This document shows, one piece after another, positions 18,212 to 28,399 of a stretch of 64,000 nucleotides of DNA. This DNA comes from Pedobacter rhodius (lineage in GTDB: Bacteria > Bacteroidota > Bacteroidia > Sphingobacteriales > Sphingobacteriaceae), in assembly GCF_027213645.1 (NCBI RefSeq), contig NZ_JAPWGL010000001.1, positions 558,001 through 622,000 of the forward strand. The letters run 5' to 3'. Every line of letters begins with the position of its first letter. Within the stretch, counting starts at the first letter, position 1. The notes under the pieces were generated by a model. The model was given only the letters and a program-made list of their open reading frames with translations. It did no database searches and was not told the DNA's origin. A program made the position numbers and the translations under genes.

Positions 18212-20422
18212 ATGATGCACAGGTATCTTACTTTATTGTTTCTGGCAGTTGCAGCAGCTGGTTCAACAGCTATGGCCCAGGTAGACCAGCAAAATACGGC
18301 TGCTTTTTTAAAACGCATAGTATCCAACCGGGCAGAAGCATTTATCGTAGAAGAAATTCCAAAGGAAAATGATAAAGATGTATTTGAAATAGAATCCATA
18401 AACAACAAAATTGTGCTTCGCGGAAACAATGGATTATCCGTTGCTTCCGCATTGAATTATTACCTTAAAAACTATTGTTCGAGTGATATCGGCTGGAATG
18501 GTACTAACCTGAATATTCCGGCCATCTTACCGCAATTGCCTGTCAAAATCCATAAGAATACGCCTTACAATTATCGTTATTATTTAAATTATTGCACTTT
18601 CAACTACAGCATGGCCTGGTGGGATTGGGAACGTTGGCAGAAAGAAATCGATTGGATGGCACTCAACGGGATAAACATGCCTCTTGCCATTACAGGCGAA
18701 GAAGCAATATGGAGAGATGTTTACCGTTCAATGGGCTTTACCGATAAAGAGCTGGAAGGCTTTTTTAGCGGTCCGGCTTATTTTTCGTGGCTATGGATGG
18801 GCAATATTGATGCCTGGGGCGGTCCGCTGCCACAGCACTGGATGGATTCGCATAAAGAATTGCAGAAAAAAATTCTCGAACGCGAACGATCTTTCGGTAT
18901 GAAACCTGTTTTATCTGCTTTTACCGGCCATGTGCCACCAACTTTTAAAGATAAATTCCCTGGTGCTAAAGTAAAAAGAACAAACTGGGATGCCGGCTTT
19001 CCTGATGTGTTTATTCTTGATCCAGAAGATGCCTTGTTCGAAAAAATAGGAAAACAATACATTGAAACGCAGACTAAAGAATTTGGAACAGACCATCTGT
19101 ACTCTTCTGATACCTTTAATGAGAACATTCCGCCAACCAACGACTCTACTTATCTGAGCGACATGAGCAAAAAGGTTTTCCATTCTATGGCCGCCGCCGA
19201 TCCTAAAGCGATTTGGGTAATGCAAGGGTGGATGTTTCATTACAACAATAAATTCTGGCAACCACAGCAGGTAAAAGCTTTATTAAATGCAGTTCCTGAT
19301 GATCAAATGATTATTCTCGATTTGTATAGCGATGCCAACCCGGTGTGGAACCGTACGGATGCCTATTATGGCAAACCATGGATCTGGAATATGCTCCAGA
19401 ATTTTGGAGGTAACATCAGTCTCTTTGGCCGAATGCGTCATGTGGCAGCTGACCCTTCAATTGCACTGCACGATCCTGAATCGAAAAAGATGGCTGGCAT
19501 CGGGCTGGCGCCTGAAGGAATTGAACAAAACCCTGCATTATTTGGCCTGATGCTTGAAAATGTGTGGAGAGATACGCCGATTGATGTGGAGGCATGGCTG
19601 AAAGATTACGCAAAACGCAGGTACGGCAAACAATTACCGCAACTGGATGAAGCATGGACTATTTTACTGAACACGGTTTACAGCGGAGGACTAACCGAAG
19701 GTGGAAATGAATCGATTATTGTAGCCCGCCCCACATTTGAAAAGAAGATTGACAGGGTACTGACGGGATTATCTTATGATCCGCTTCAATTGGTTAAAGC
19801 ATGGGGACTGTTTACGGCCAATGCAAATGAACTAAAAAACAGCGATGGTTTCGAATATGACCTGGTGGATGTAACCAGGCAAGTGCTGGCCAATTATGCA
19901 AGTCCGCTACAACAGAAAATGGCAGCAGCTTATCAGGCCAAAGATCAGATTGCCTTTAAAAAATACAGCAAAGAATTTCTGGAACTATTAGACGATATGG
20001 ACCTGCTGTTAGCTACCCGCAAAGACTTCCTGCTGGGAAAATGGATCCATGAAGCAAGGGCAAACGGCATTACCGAAAAAGAAAAGAATTTATACGAATT
20101 TAACGCCCGAGACCTTGTTACCTTATGGGGTGATAAAGAGAGCGGTTTAAGGGAATATTCTAACCGCCAATGGGCAGGGTTAATTAAAGGATATTATAAA
20201 CCAAGGTGGGAAATGTTCTTTAACACCGTAGAACAATCGTTTAAAACAGGAACAACCGTTGATTTAAAAACATTCGATAAAAATGTAAAAGATTGGGAAT
20301 GGAAATGGGTTAATCTGCATGATAATGCCTATTCTGACAAAATAAAAGGTAATTCGTTTGAAGTAGTGGCAAAATTGTATGCTAAATATAACGATACGAT
20401 AAAAGCAGCTTATGCGAAATAA
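18212..20422 (+). CDS. GH89 alpha-N-acetylglucosaminidase (NAGLU-like)
   Basis: 736 residues, signal peptide about 1-22 (ending AMAQ). This is the GH89 fold: a small alpha/beta N-domain, a TIM barrel (FNYSMAWWDWERWQKEIDWMALNGINMPLA) and an all-alpha C-domain. The two catalytic glutamates are recognisable from human NAGLU: Glu304 in SDTFNENIPP and Glu435 in LAPEGIEQNP, spaced 131 residues apart as expected. It removes terminal alpha-linked GlcNAc, which occurs in heparan sulfate and in alpha-1,4-GlcNAc-capped mucin-type glycans. It sits 5 nt after susD and immediately before a GH35 gene. Two genes downstream is a relative of HGSNAT, the enzyme preceding NAGLU in lysosomal heparan degradation. 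Family assignment is firm. Confidence 0.95.
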   Translation: MMHRYLTLLFLAVAAAGSTAMAQVDQQNTAAFLKRIVSNRAEAFIVEEIPKENDKDVFEIESINNKIVLRGNNGLSVASALNYYLKNYCSSDIGWNGTNLNIPAILPQLPVKIHKNTPYNYRYYLNYCTFNYSMAWWDWERWQKEIDWMALNGINMPLAITGEEAIWRDVYRSMGFTDKELEGFFSGPAYFSWLWMGNIDAWGGPLPQHWMDSHKELQKKILERERSFGMKPVLSAFTGHVPPTFKDKFPGAKVKRTNWDAGFPDVFILDPEDALFEKIGKQYIETQTKEFGTDHLYSSDTFNENIPPTNDSTYLSDMSKKVFHSMAAADPKAIWVMQGWMFHYNNKFWQPQQVKALLNAVPDDQMIILDLYSDANPVWNRTDAYYGKPWIWNMLQNFGGNISLFGRMRHVAADPSIALHDPESKKMAGIGLAPEGIEQNPALFGLMLENVWRDTPIDVEAWLKDYAKRRYGKQLPQLDEAWTILLNTVYSGGLTEGGNESIIVARPTFEKKIDRVLTGLSYDPLQLVKAWGLFTANANELKNSDGFEYDLVDVTRQVLANYASPLQQKMAAAYQAKDQIAFKKYSKEFLELLDDMDLLLATRKDFLLGKWIHEARANGITEKEKNLYEFNARDLVTLWGDKESGLREYSNRQWAGLIKGYYKPRWEMFFNTVEQSFKTGTTVDLKTFDKNVKDWEWKWVNLHDNAYSDKIKGNSFEVVAKLYAKYNDTIKAAYAK

Positions 20423-20453
20423 AAACAGCATAAGGCCAATCCGTACTTCTTAT

Positions 20454-23414
20454 ATGATGAAATACAGCAGATTTTTACTTTTACTGCTGCTTGGCCTTTC
20501 TGCTTTTACATTTACCAGTGCGCAGGAAGTTGTAAATGATCATATGTTTCATGGACTGCCTGAAGCAAAAAACTTTAGTGATTTCGATAGTAAAGGCTTT
20601 CTGATTAATCAGAAAAGAACGTTTATTGTTTCGGCCGGCATGGAATATGCGAGGGTGCCGCATCAGTTGTGGCGTGAGCGTTTGCTGCAACTTAAACGGG
20701 GCGGCTTTAATTGTATTGAGATATATACCATCTGGAATTATCATGAACCTGTAGAAGGGAAATTTGAGTTTAGCGGAGATCAGAACCTGGATCAGTTTCT
20801 GGCTTTAGTTAAAGAACTGGGCCTTTATGCTATTGTGCGTGTTGGCCCTTATTACTGCGCCGAATGGGATCAGGGTGGATACCCTACCTGGCTTCGGTTT
20901 AAACCGGGCTTGCGGGTGAGAGAAGATAATGCAGAATTTGAAAAATATGTAGACCGTTTCTTTGATCGGCTGCTGCCTATAGTAATGAAACACCAGATTA
21001 CCAAAGGTGGCTCTGTGATTTTGATACAGCTGGAAAATGAACATCCGAAAGGCTGGGGAACAGATATGCCTAACGGTTACTTTAAACACCTGCAAAGCAA
21101 ATCGCTGGCCATGGGGATGGAAGTGCCTTACTTTTTTAGCGGCTTACACCATGCTAATGATCCTGCGGGAAAGGGAAAACTGGATGATTCAAAAAGACCT
21201 AATCCCTGGTTTTCTACAGAATTCTGGAGCGTTTGGTATTCACAATATGGTGCTAAACCAACAGATGCATCACTTTACGATCGCCGTACCTGGAAAATCA
21301 TTGCCCATGGCGGCAACGGCTATAACTTTTACATGGCCCATGGCGGGTCTAATTTTGGATATACCAATAACGATGAAGATGCAGCCTCATACGATTATGG
21401 TGCTGCGGTTGGGCAGGCAGGCGATTTGCGCCCGCTTTATTTTACTTTTAAACGTGCGGGTTATTTTGCACGCAGTTTCCAGGAAATTTTAGAAAACAGT
21501 ACCGATGCATCTACAGCTTACCAATACTTAACACAAGATACGGTACTCAAAATTAGTGCGAGGAAGAGCGATGCCGGAACATTGATTTTTCTTGATAATC
21601 CGGCTGAAAAACAGCTAACTAAAACATTTACTGTTAAAGGTTTACCCCCTTTTACCATTAACTTATTGTCAGGCGAGATTCATCCGATTGTACATCAGTT
21701 TAAACTAAATGATAAAGTAGCATTAAATTGGGGACTATCTCGTATATACGGTGTTGTTAAACAACAGCATACAACTACTATTTTGGTAGAAGCGAATGCT
21801 GGCAACCCAATATATCTGAATTTTATGACGACTGTAAAAGCTATCGTCAAATCCGCTGTTAATGCCGGCGACCTGAAAGTAAAGGGCAAAAACGTTACTT
21901 TAAATACGGTATTTAAACCAAAGGGGCAACCTTCCCATTATCTTTTTAAAACAGATGATCAACTAATCCGGATTCTGGTATTGGACAAAGCAGCGGCTGA
22001 TAAAACATGGATTGCAGACGAAACAGAAAAAGAAGCGATTGTTACCGGTGTTTCTTATCTTGGTGAAACGAAATTGAGTAGCACAGGCTTTCAGGCAGCG
22101 GCAACCTTTCCAATAGCCGCCACAAGAGATACCTGCACAATGCTTTACCTCGAAGAGGGATTAAAAAAAATGACTGTTGTCCCGGTTCAGGATGTTAAAA
22201 TAGATACTTTACTTCATTTAACACCCTGGGAAAATAAAGATGCTGCAATTTTTGCATCTTCAGATTTAGCTCATGGAAAGTGGGTTTCAAGTGAAAATCC
22301 TTTACAAATGGGCGAAGATGGCAACCTGACCAATTCGGCCTGGTACCGCACAAAATTTAACGCAGCCGTAGCCGGTAATTATACATTACAGTCTGACGGT
22401 GGCGACCGTGCAACTGTATTCGTAGATGGAAAGCTGGTAACCAATTGGAAGATCAGAAGCGGCGAGCTGACCCTCGTATTGAAAAAGGGCATGCATAACC
22501 TTGCTTTTTTTACCGCCCATGATGGCCGTGATAAACTTGCAGCTTACCTTGGCCCGATTACAGAGATCGATAAAAAAGGGCTTTCGGGCATTACCCTCAT
22601 TAAAAAAGGAGGACCTTTTATCTCTACGCTTGATAAATGGTACTTCAGCGCTGCGCCAGATTCCATCGCTATTAAAAGTGGTCCGCCATTACTTGATACG
22701 CTCAAAGCGGCCCCATATAAAATTGGCTCAGACGCCTTCAACCTAAAAGAGGGCTATGGCTGGTTTCAAACCATTATTAAAGCCCAACCAGGCCTGCCGA
22801 AGCTAATCATCAGTTTTAAAAGCACTGATGAAAACGCAACTTTGTTTATTAACGGTAAAAAAGTATTAAGACACGAAGGATGGAATATTCCTTTTGAGTA
22901 TACGATCACAGACACAGCTATTTTAGCGCATCCTATCCAGCTATCTGTTTTTATAGAAAACGTAAGTAACGAGGGCGGCATCGATCAACCTGTAAAAATA
23001 AATACCATAGGAAGTGGAACCATTTTAAACGGTTGGAAAATGAAAGATGGCCCGGACATTGAAGATGCCTCCGCAAGCTGGAAAATTCTGGCAGGTATCG
23101 ATTCGCTTAATGGACCACAATGGTACCGTTCCACTTTTAATCAGCAAAAAATAGCCAACAGGAAATTGGTTTGGCGGGTTCATCCTTATGGTATGGGACA
23201 TGGTTCGGTTTGGATTAACGGGCATAACCTGGGACGTTATCCGGAAAAAATCGGCGATATCGGTATGTATATTCCTGAACCCTGGCTAAAAGAAGGCCTG
23301 AATGAAATCATCATTTTTGATGAAGATGGTAAAAATCCTGGTCAAGTGAAGATAAAGATGGAAACCGCATCCAGCAAAATCACTTATACCCTGCAGACAG
23401 ACGACATTAAATAA
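20454..23414 (+). CDS. GH35 beta-galactosidase, large form with extra beta domains
   Basis: 986 residues from the ATG at 20454 (an adjacent ATG at 20457 is equally possible). This start opens the signal peptide MMKYSRFLLLLLLGLSAFTF; an earlier in-frame ATG at 20412 overlaps the GH89 gene and adds a charged, non-signal stretch. The TIM barrel has acid/base Glu196 in QLENEHPKG and nucleophile Glu256 in WFSTEFWSVWY. Several jelly-roll domains follow, with repeated NGHNLGRY/INGKKVL-type motifs, giving a protein about 380 residues longer than the GH35 at 2151. It should remove beta-linked galactose from the same glycan as the GH89 and GH92 neighbours. The gene begins 31 nt after the GH89 stop. Confidence 0.93.
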   Translation: MMKYSRFLLLLLLGLSAFTFTSAQEVVNDHMFHGLPEAKNFSDFDSKGFLINQKRTFIVSAGMEYARVPHQLWRERLLQLKRGGFNCIEIYTIWNYHEPVEGKFEFSGDQNLDQFLALVKELGLYAIVRVGPYYCAEWDQGGYPTWLRFKPGLRVREDNAEFEKYVDRFFDRLLPIVMKHQITKGGSVILIQLENEHPKGWGTDMPNGYFKHLQSKSLAMGMEVPYFFSGLHHANDPAGKGKLDDSKRPNPWFSTEFWSVWYSQYGAKPTDASLYDRRTWKIIAHGGNGYNFYMAHGGSNFGYTNNDEDAASYDYGAAVGQAGDLRPLYFTFKRAGYFARSFQEILENSTDASTAYQYLTQDTVLKISARKSDAGTLIFLDNPAEKQLTKTFTVKGLPPFTINLLSGEIHPIVHQFKLNDKVALNWGLSRIYGVVKQQHTTTILVEANAGNPIYLNFMTTVKAIVKSAVNAGDLKVKGKNVTLNTVFKPKGQPSHYLFKTDDQLIRILVLDKAAADKTWIADETEKEAIVTGVSYLGETKLSSTGFQAAATFPIAATRDTCTMLYLEEGLKKMTVVPVQDVKIDTLLHLTPWENKDAAIFASSDLAHGKWVSSENPLQMGEDGNLTNSAWYRTKFNAAVAGNYTLQSDGGDRATVFVDGKLVTNWKIRSGELTLVLKKGMHNLAFFTAHDGRDKLAAYLGPITEIDKKGLSGITLIKKGGPFISTLDKWYFSAAPDSIAIKSGPPLLDTLKAAPYKIGSDAFNLKEGYGWFQTIIKAQPGLPKLIISFKSTDENATLFINGKKVLRHEGWNIPFEYTITDTAILAHPIQLSVFIENVSNEGGIDQPVKINTIGSGTILNGWKMKDGPDIEDASASWKILAGIDSLNGPQWYRSTFNQQKIANRKLVWRVHPYGMGHGSVWINGHNLGRYPEKIGDIGMYIPEPWLKEGLNEIIIFDEDGKNPGQVKIKMETASSKITYTLQTDDIK

Positions 23415-23448
23415 CAGCATAATCCCAATAACACCCAATAAGACCATT

Positions 23449-24576
23449 ATGGAATTATCAAACAATAGATTTACCACGCTCGACATATTCAGGGGAATAA
23501 CCATCTGTTTCATGATCATTGTAAATTCTCCCGGGTCTGGTGCAGTGGTATGGTCACCTTTGGATCATGCCGCCTGGTTTGGCTTTACACCCACCGATCT
23601 CGTTTTCCCGTCTTTTCTATTCGCAGTTGGAAATGCCCTAAGTTTTTCTAAGAAAAAGTTCGAAAGCAACTCTGCTTTTTTAGCCAAGATATTTAAGCGC
23701 ACACTCATCATTTTTTTACTGGGTTACCTGATGTATTGGTTTCCTTTTATGCATCGGGATCATGATAACTGGGTATTTAATTCCTTAGGTCACACACGTA
23801 TTATGGGTGTGCTGCAACGAATTGCTTTATGTTATTTTTTTGGTTCCTTAATTGTACATTATTGCTCAAAAAAAACGGCGGTGATCATTTCTATAGTGCT
23901 GCTGCTGCTGTATTGGGCATTTTTGCTGCTATTCGGGGCAGCCGGAGAAGAATACAGCATGTTGGGCAATGCCGGTACCAAGCTCGACATTTTCATCCTC
24001 GGCGACGCCCATTTATACCACGATCATGGCGGGCCGGTAGCTTTCGATCCCGAAGGATTATTGAGTACCATCACGGGTATTGTTAATGTTATTGGCGGCT
24101 ATCTGGCAGGTGCTTATATCCAGCGAAAAGGGAAAAATTTTGAATGCATAGCCAAACTATTGATGATGGGCGCATTACTGATTGGAATAGCGCTATTTTG
24201 GGGACAATTTTTCCCGATTGCTAAAAAACTATGGACCAGCTCTTTTGTATTACTCACTATCGGGCTGGATTTAGTGATACTTGGTCTACTGATTTATGCC
24301 ATCGAACTCAAAAACATTAAATGGGGAACAAATTTCTTTTTAATTTTTGGGCGAAATTCTCTGGCTATTTATCTTTTATCAGAATTGCTGCTTGTAATCT
24401 TTCAACTGGTTCATGTTCAGCATGGTCTGAGTTTCTATAACTGGATCAATAATGTTTTTTACCAGGTAATTTTCCCGGGCGCATTTGGTACCCTTGTATT
24501 TGCGGTGAGTTTTATGCTGCTCTGCTGGTTTGTGGGCTACCTGATGGATAAAAGAAAAATTTACATTAAAATCTAA
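23449..24576 (+). CDS. HGSNAT/NagX-like membrane acyltransferase
   Basis: 375 residues with about ten TM helices and no separate signal peptide. The N-terminus (RFTTLDIFRGITICFMIIVN) and the segment DHAAWFGFTPTDLVFPSFLF match the bacterial relatives of heparan-alpha-glucosaminide N-acetyltransferase (DUF5009/NagX group). His40 in that segment corresponds to the active-site histidine of the human enzyme. By analogy it would use cytoplasmic acetyl-CoA to acetylate a sugar on the far side of the inner membrane, or act on GlcNAc-type sugars on entry. It lies 34 nt after the GH35 and 6 nt before the GH92, so it belongs to the PUL. The substrate is unproven. Confidence 0.82.
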   Translation: MELSNNRFTTLDIFRGITICFMIIVNSPGSGAVVWSPLDHAAWFGFTPTDLVFPSFLFAVGNALSFSKKKFESNSAFLAKIFKRTLIIFLLGYLMYWFPFMHRDHDNWVFNSLGHTRIMGVLQRIALCYFFGSLIVHYCSKKTAVIISIVLLLLYWAFLLLFGAAGEEYSMLGNAGTKLDIFILGDAHLYHDHGGPVAFDPEGLLSTITGIVNVIGGYLAGAYIQRKGKNFECIAKLLMMGALLIGIALFWGQFFPIAKKLWTSSFVLLTIGLDLVILGLLIYAIELKNIKWGTNFFLIFGRNSLAIYLLSELLLVIFQLVHVQHGLSFYNWINNVFYQVIFPGAFGTLVFAVSFMLLCWFVGYLMDKRKIYIKI

Positions 24577-24582
24577 TCCCGG

Positions 24583-27500
24583 ATGTTTGTTAAATTCTCC
24601 CGTTTATCCTGCGCAATACTATTGCTGCTTTCGTTGTCTATGGCAGTTTATGGCCAAAAGCAGTATAATCAGTCAAGTGCAAATACGATTTATGTTGACC
24701 CCTTTATTGGTACCACAAAAAGTAATGTACTAACCAGCTGGGGAGGTAATGGCGGCACCTATCCGGGTGCCGTTGCGCCATCAGGCAATATTCAGTTAAC
24801 ACCAGAAACGAGGGTTACCGGGGCAAAGGGTTATGATTACAGCGATAAACAGATTTTCTTTTTCAGCTGCTTTAAACACTTCAGCGGTTTCCCGGAAGGA
24901 TCTTCCGGACAGGCATTCATCCTCCCGGTAGAGAAAGGAAAAAACTTTGAACCCGGAAAATACAACCGCCCTTTTAGTCATACGCAGGAAGAGGCAACAC
25001 CAGGTTATTATAAAGTGGTATTTGCCGATAACAACACCATTGCCGAAGCCGCAACGAGCGCCCGATCAGGAATTTTAAAATTTACTTTTCCTGCAAAGGT
25101 AACCCCGCAGATATACATTGGGGAAGCCGGGAATATTAGCTTAAAGAGCAAACGTCTGGTTCATGGATCTTCGGGCAACACTGTAATCAACCTGTCATCC
25201 AACATCATTGAATCCGATACTGTTAAGGGCGGCTATTTATTAACCTTTGAGAAATCAGATACGGCAGCGAAAATGATCATGCTTAAAATCAGTTCTTCTT
25301 CCGTAAGTTTTGAAAGCGCGCAACATAACATCGATACAGAAATTGGCCAAATTGACTTTGAGACATTCCGGGAAAGGACGGCTAAAGAATGGGATAGGCA
25401 ATTGGCTACAGTCGATATTAAAGACCCTTCATCCGCAAATAAAAAATTTTTTTATACCGCACTTTACCATTCATTGCTAATCCCTTGGGTTATCTCTGAT
25501 GCAGATGGGAAATACAAAGGAGCTGACGGTAAAATCCATCAGACGAAAGGACAAAATCAATATGGCGGTTTTTCACCATGGGATACTTTTCGTTCTTTAC
25601 ATCCTTTGCTCACTTTACTTTATCCCGAAAAGCAAAATGATGTAATTCTATCGATGCTTGATGTATATGAGCAAAGCGGATATTTGCCGACTGAAACCAT
25701 GACAGGGAACCATGCCGTCCCAATTATTGTGGATGCCTACCTGAAAGGGATTACAGGCTATAACCACGACCTTGCTTATAAAGCAATGAAAAATAGCATT
25801 GTAGATGGCCCTTTCATTAAAAATGATATGGACATATACCATCAGCTGGGGTATGTGCCATTTTCCAGATCAGAATCGGTAACCAGGACCGTTGAATATG
25901 CCTACGATGACTGGGCACTGTCGCAGTTCGCAAAAATGGTAATGAAGAACAAGCCAGATCAGCAATTGCTGGAAAAAAGAGGCTTAAATTACAGGAACCT
26001 TTTCCATCCTTCAGATTTATTTATGTTGCCGCGACAAGGCAATCAATTTAAGTTAAATCCAGGCACGACGGGTTATAAGGAAGGCAACAAATGGACCTAC
26101 ACCTATTTTGTTCCCCATAATGCGAAAGACCTGATTAATTTACTCGGTGGCCCGGAAATTTTTTCAAACCGTTTAGATTCTGCGATGGCCAACAACGTCA
26201 TTCTGTATGATAATGAAACCGTGCTTCATTTGCCCTACCTTTTTAATGCGGCCGGGCGGCCGGCACGCACGCAAGAATGGATTAGAGATATTATGATCAG
26301 CCGTTTCTCTGCAACACCGGGTGGTCTGCCAGGAAATGACGACCTTGGCTCCATGTCCAGTGCCTATATTTTTAATGCCTTCGGGCTCTTTCCAATCAGT
26401 CCTGGAAACCCATCCTACGCTATTGGTGCACCCTTATTTGAATCCGTTACGCTGCACTTGTTCAACAAAAAAGATTTAGTGATTCAGGCGCAAAATCAAT
26501 CTGCTAAAAACAAATATGTTCATACCTTATCTGTGAATAATCACTTATACAGTCAGCTGGATATTTCACATGAAATGCTAATGAAAGGCGGCCGGCTAAA
26601 CTTTGTGATGAGTCCGGATGCTATCCAGTCCTGGCCAAAAGACAGGGACCCAATTTCGCTCTCTGCAACTAAAGTAAATGCCAATATTAAACTTCTTCAT
26701 TACAGCATCAGCACTAAACAAGTAAGGCCTGATGAAACCTTTCAGATAAAATTCACCTTAAAAAACGAAGGAAGCCTGGGCACCAGGCGCATCATTGTTT
26801 ACGCTGACGGGAAACCCTGGTTATCTAAATATTGTCTTGTAGATTCGGGCGTAACCGTAACCGACTCCATAAGCGGTCGATTATACAAACCGGGGAAAGT
26901 GAAAATCGGCACTAGCCCATCAGCAACTACAGTGATTAATGTGGTTAATCCTTTAAAACCTGTTGCACAACCTTTCCTAATCTCCGGATTGAAGGTGAAA
27001 CCCATTTTAAGACTAAACACGCAACAGGAAGTCACCTACCGGATTAAAAATATCACGGGAATTGCCCAAACTTTTAAACCCAATGTAATCCTTTCTAAGG
27101 ATTTTAATAATAAGGAAATACTACTTTACACGGATCAGGTTTACCTGTTGCCAGGACAGCAAAAAACGCTAAATCACCGATTTGTTGCCAATCAAACAGG
27201 CCTGCAAACAATCAGAACAGGAAATATACAGGCGATATTCAAAGTCTACGAAACACCTTCAACAGCTTTGCTGTTAAATCTGGAGTTTAAATACCTGAAA
27301 AACAACCAGGTTGCAGATCAATCCGGGTTTCACAACAATGCATTATTGATTGGCGGCGCAAATGATTCTAAAAAACATATTCCTGAAATAGGGGATAGTA
27401 CTTATCTGGAAATTCCAAATGCGCCTAGCCTGGATCAGATGGGAAATAACCTCAGTATGATGGCTTGGGTTTATCCAACCGGAGACGAAAAAGGTTTGAC

Positions 27501-27879
27501 TGACATCATCACAAAAGGTGATAGCCACGTCATTCAAACGACTGATAATAAAACCTTAACATTCTTTGCCGGTGGTTGGGGAAGAGGAGATTGTACAGTT
27601 AAATTACCTGCCAACTGGAAAAATAACTGGCATCATATTGCCGGCGTTTGTGAGGGCGATTTACTAAGCGTTTACCTGGATGGTAAATTAGCAGGAAGTA
27701 CAAAAGTTGAAGGCATCAGCAACCTTTCTAACACCAGCCGATGGCAGATTGGCCGCAATGAAGAATTTCCTTCAGAAAGAATCTTTCACGGACAAATCGA
27801 CCAAATTAAAATTTACGGACAGCCACTATTGGCAAAAGAAATTGAAGCTTTGTTTAAAAAGGAAAAAGACAAGTATTAG
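24583..27879 (+). CDS. GH92 alpha-mannosidase with C-terminal LamG-like domain
   Basis: 1098 residues with a signal peptide (about 1-25). The GH92 part (about 30-700) shows YVDPFIGT, GGNGGTYPGAVAPSGNIQLTP, FSPWDTFRSLHPL, TGNHAVPIIVDAYLKG and GNDDLGSMSSAYIFNAFG. Asp586-Asp587 of the GNDD motif are candidate catalytic base residues, and the family needs calcium. A beta-sandwich linker follows, then a concanavalin/LamG-type domain (about 905-1090; SMMAWVYPTGDEK, WHHIAGVCEGDLLSVYLDG, FHGQIDQIKIYG). The LamG addition makes it about 350 residues longer than plain GH92 enzymes and suggests glycan binding. GH92 enzymes remove alpha-linked mannose, mostly from N-glycans. It is the last gene of the operon. 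Confidence 0.94.
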   Translation: MFVKFSRLSCAILLLLSLSMAVYGQKQYNQSSANTIYVDPFIGTTKSNVLTSWGGNGGTYPGAVAPSGNIQLTPETRVTGAKGYDYSDKQIFFFSCFKHFSGFPEGSSGQAFILPVEKGKNFEPGKYNRPFSHTQEEATPGYYKVVFADNNTIAEAATSARSGILKFTFPAKVTPQIYIGEAGNISLKSKRLVHGSSGNTVINLSSNIIESDTVKGGYLLTFEKSDTAAKMIMLKISSSSVSFESAQHNIDTEIGQIDFETFRERTAKEWDRQLATVDIKDPSSANKKFFYTALYHSLLIPWVISDADGKYKGADGKIHQTKGQNQYGGFSPWDTFRSLHPLLTLLYPEKQNDVILSMLDVYEQSGYLPTETMTGNHAVPIIVDAYLKGITGYNHDLAYKAMKNSIVDGPFIKNDMDIYHQLGYVPFSRSESVTRTVEYAYDDWALSQFAKMVMKNKPDQQLLEKRGLNYRNLFHPSDLFMLPRQGNQFKLNPGTTGYKEGNKWTYTYFVPHNAKDLINLLGGPEIFSNRLDSAMANNVILYDNETVLHLPYLFNAAGRPARTQEWIRDIMISRFSATPGGLPGNDDLGSMSSAYIFNAFGLFPISPGNPSYAIGAPLFESVTLHLFNKKDLVIQAQNQSAKNKYVHTLSVNNHLYSQLDISHEMLMKGGRLNFVMSPDAIQSWPKDRDPISLSATKVNANIKLLHYSISTKQVRPDETFQIKFTLKNEGSLGTRRIIVYADGKPWLSKYCLVDSGVTVTDSISGRLYKPGKVKIGTSPSATTVINVVNPLKPVAQPFLISGLKVKPILRLNTQQEVTYRIKNITGIAQTFKPNVILSKDFNNKEILLYTDQVYLLPGQQKTLNHRFVANQTGLQTIRTGNIQAIFKVYETPSTALLLNLEFKYLKNNQVADQSGFHNNALLIGGANDSKKHIPEIGDSTYLEIPNAPSLDQMGNNLSMMAWVYPTGDEKGLTDIITKGDSHVIQTTDNKTLTFFAGGWGRGDCTVKLPANWKNNWHHIAGVCEGDLLSVYLDGKLAGSTKVEGISNLSNTSRWQIGRNEEFPSERIFHGQIDQIKIYGQPLLAKEIEALFKKEKDKY

Positions 27880-27928
27880 GAATAATTAAAATAGCTTATA
27901 TATTATGAAGAAAAAGATTTTGATTTTC

Positions 27929-27936
27929 TATATTTG
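27929..27936 (+). promoter_or_regulatory. -7 promoter element of tRNA-Arg
   Basis: TATATTTG is a perfect TAnnTTTG match ending 10 nt before the tRNA 5' end. No -33 TTG is evident at the standard distance. Confidence 0.5.
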
Positions 27937-27946
27937 CAACCTTATT

Positions 27947-28018
27947 GCTCCCGTAGTTCAATGGATAGAATTATGGTTTCCGGTACCATCGATATGAGTT
28001 CGAATCTCGTCGGGAGCA
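27947..28018 (+). tRNA. tRNA-Arg (anticodon CCG)
   Basis: A full cloverleaf folds by hand: acceptor stem GCTCCCG / CGGGAGC, D-stem GTTC / GAAT, anticodon stem ATGGT / ACCAT around loop TTCCGGT (anticodon CCG, reading codon CGG), a 4-nt variable loop, T-stem ATGAG / CTCGT with loop TTCGAAT, and discriminator A. The 3' CCA is not encoded. It follows the GH92 gene and has its own -7 element and terminator. Confidence 0.95.
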
Positions 28019-28022
28019 CCTT

Positions 28023-28064
28023 ACGAGACAAATCAGTTTTTCACTATTTGTCTCGTTTTTTTTT
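28023..28064 (+). terminator. Strong intrinsic terminator after tRNA-Arg
   Basis: An 11-bp perfect stem, ACGAGACAAAT / ATTTGTCTCGT, with a 12-nt loop is followed by eight T. It begins 5 nt after the mature tRNA end. Confidence 0.9.
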
Positions 28065-28399
28065 ATGTATATCAGTATTAATCAAATATGCATAAAGGAT
28101 AAAAATAAGTCTAAAAAGCTCCTTTCCCGAAATCAAGAATTTTATCCAGTCATATGGCTTATCCAGTTTAGTAGAATTCTAAAATACGTGGCGTCTTATA
28201 ATCCAAGTCATTAACATGGCTGTATAAACCAATATATTTGTTCGTTTTCTATAAATTAATAAATAAATGACGCAATTTCCAACAGTTTATACATTGTTGT
28301 TTTAAAAATTCCTTGGTTTTAATAAGCTTAAATATCATTTTAATTACCGGATTAAGTTTTAACCAAACCAAAAACATATCCGGTTTTTGCTTATCCAGA
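28065..28399. other. Non-coding spacer between the tRNA terminator and the tandem array
   Basis: About 335 bp, AT-rich, with no ORF, RNA fold or promoter that I can support. Confidence 0.4.
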
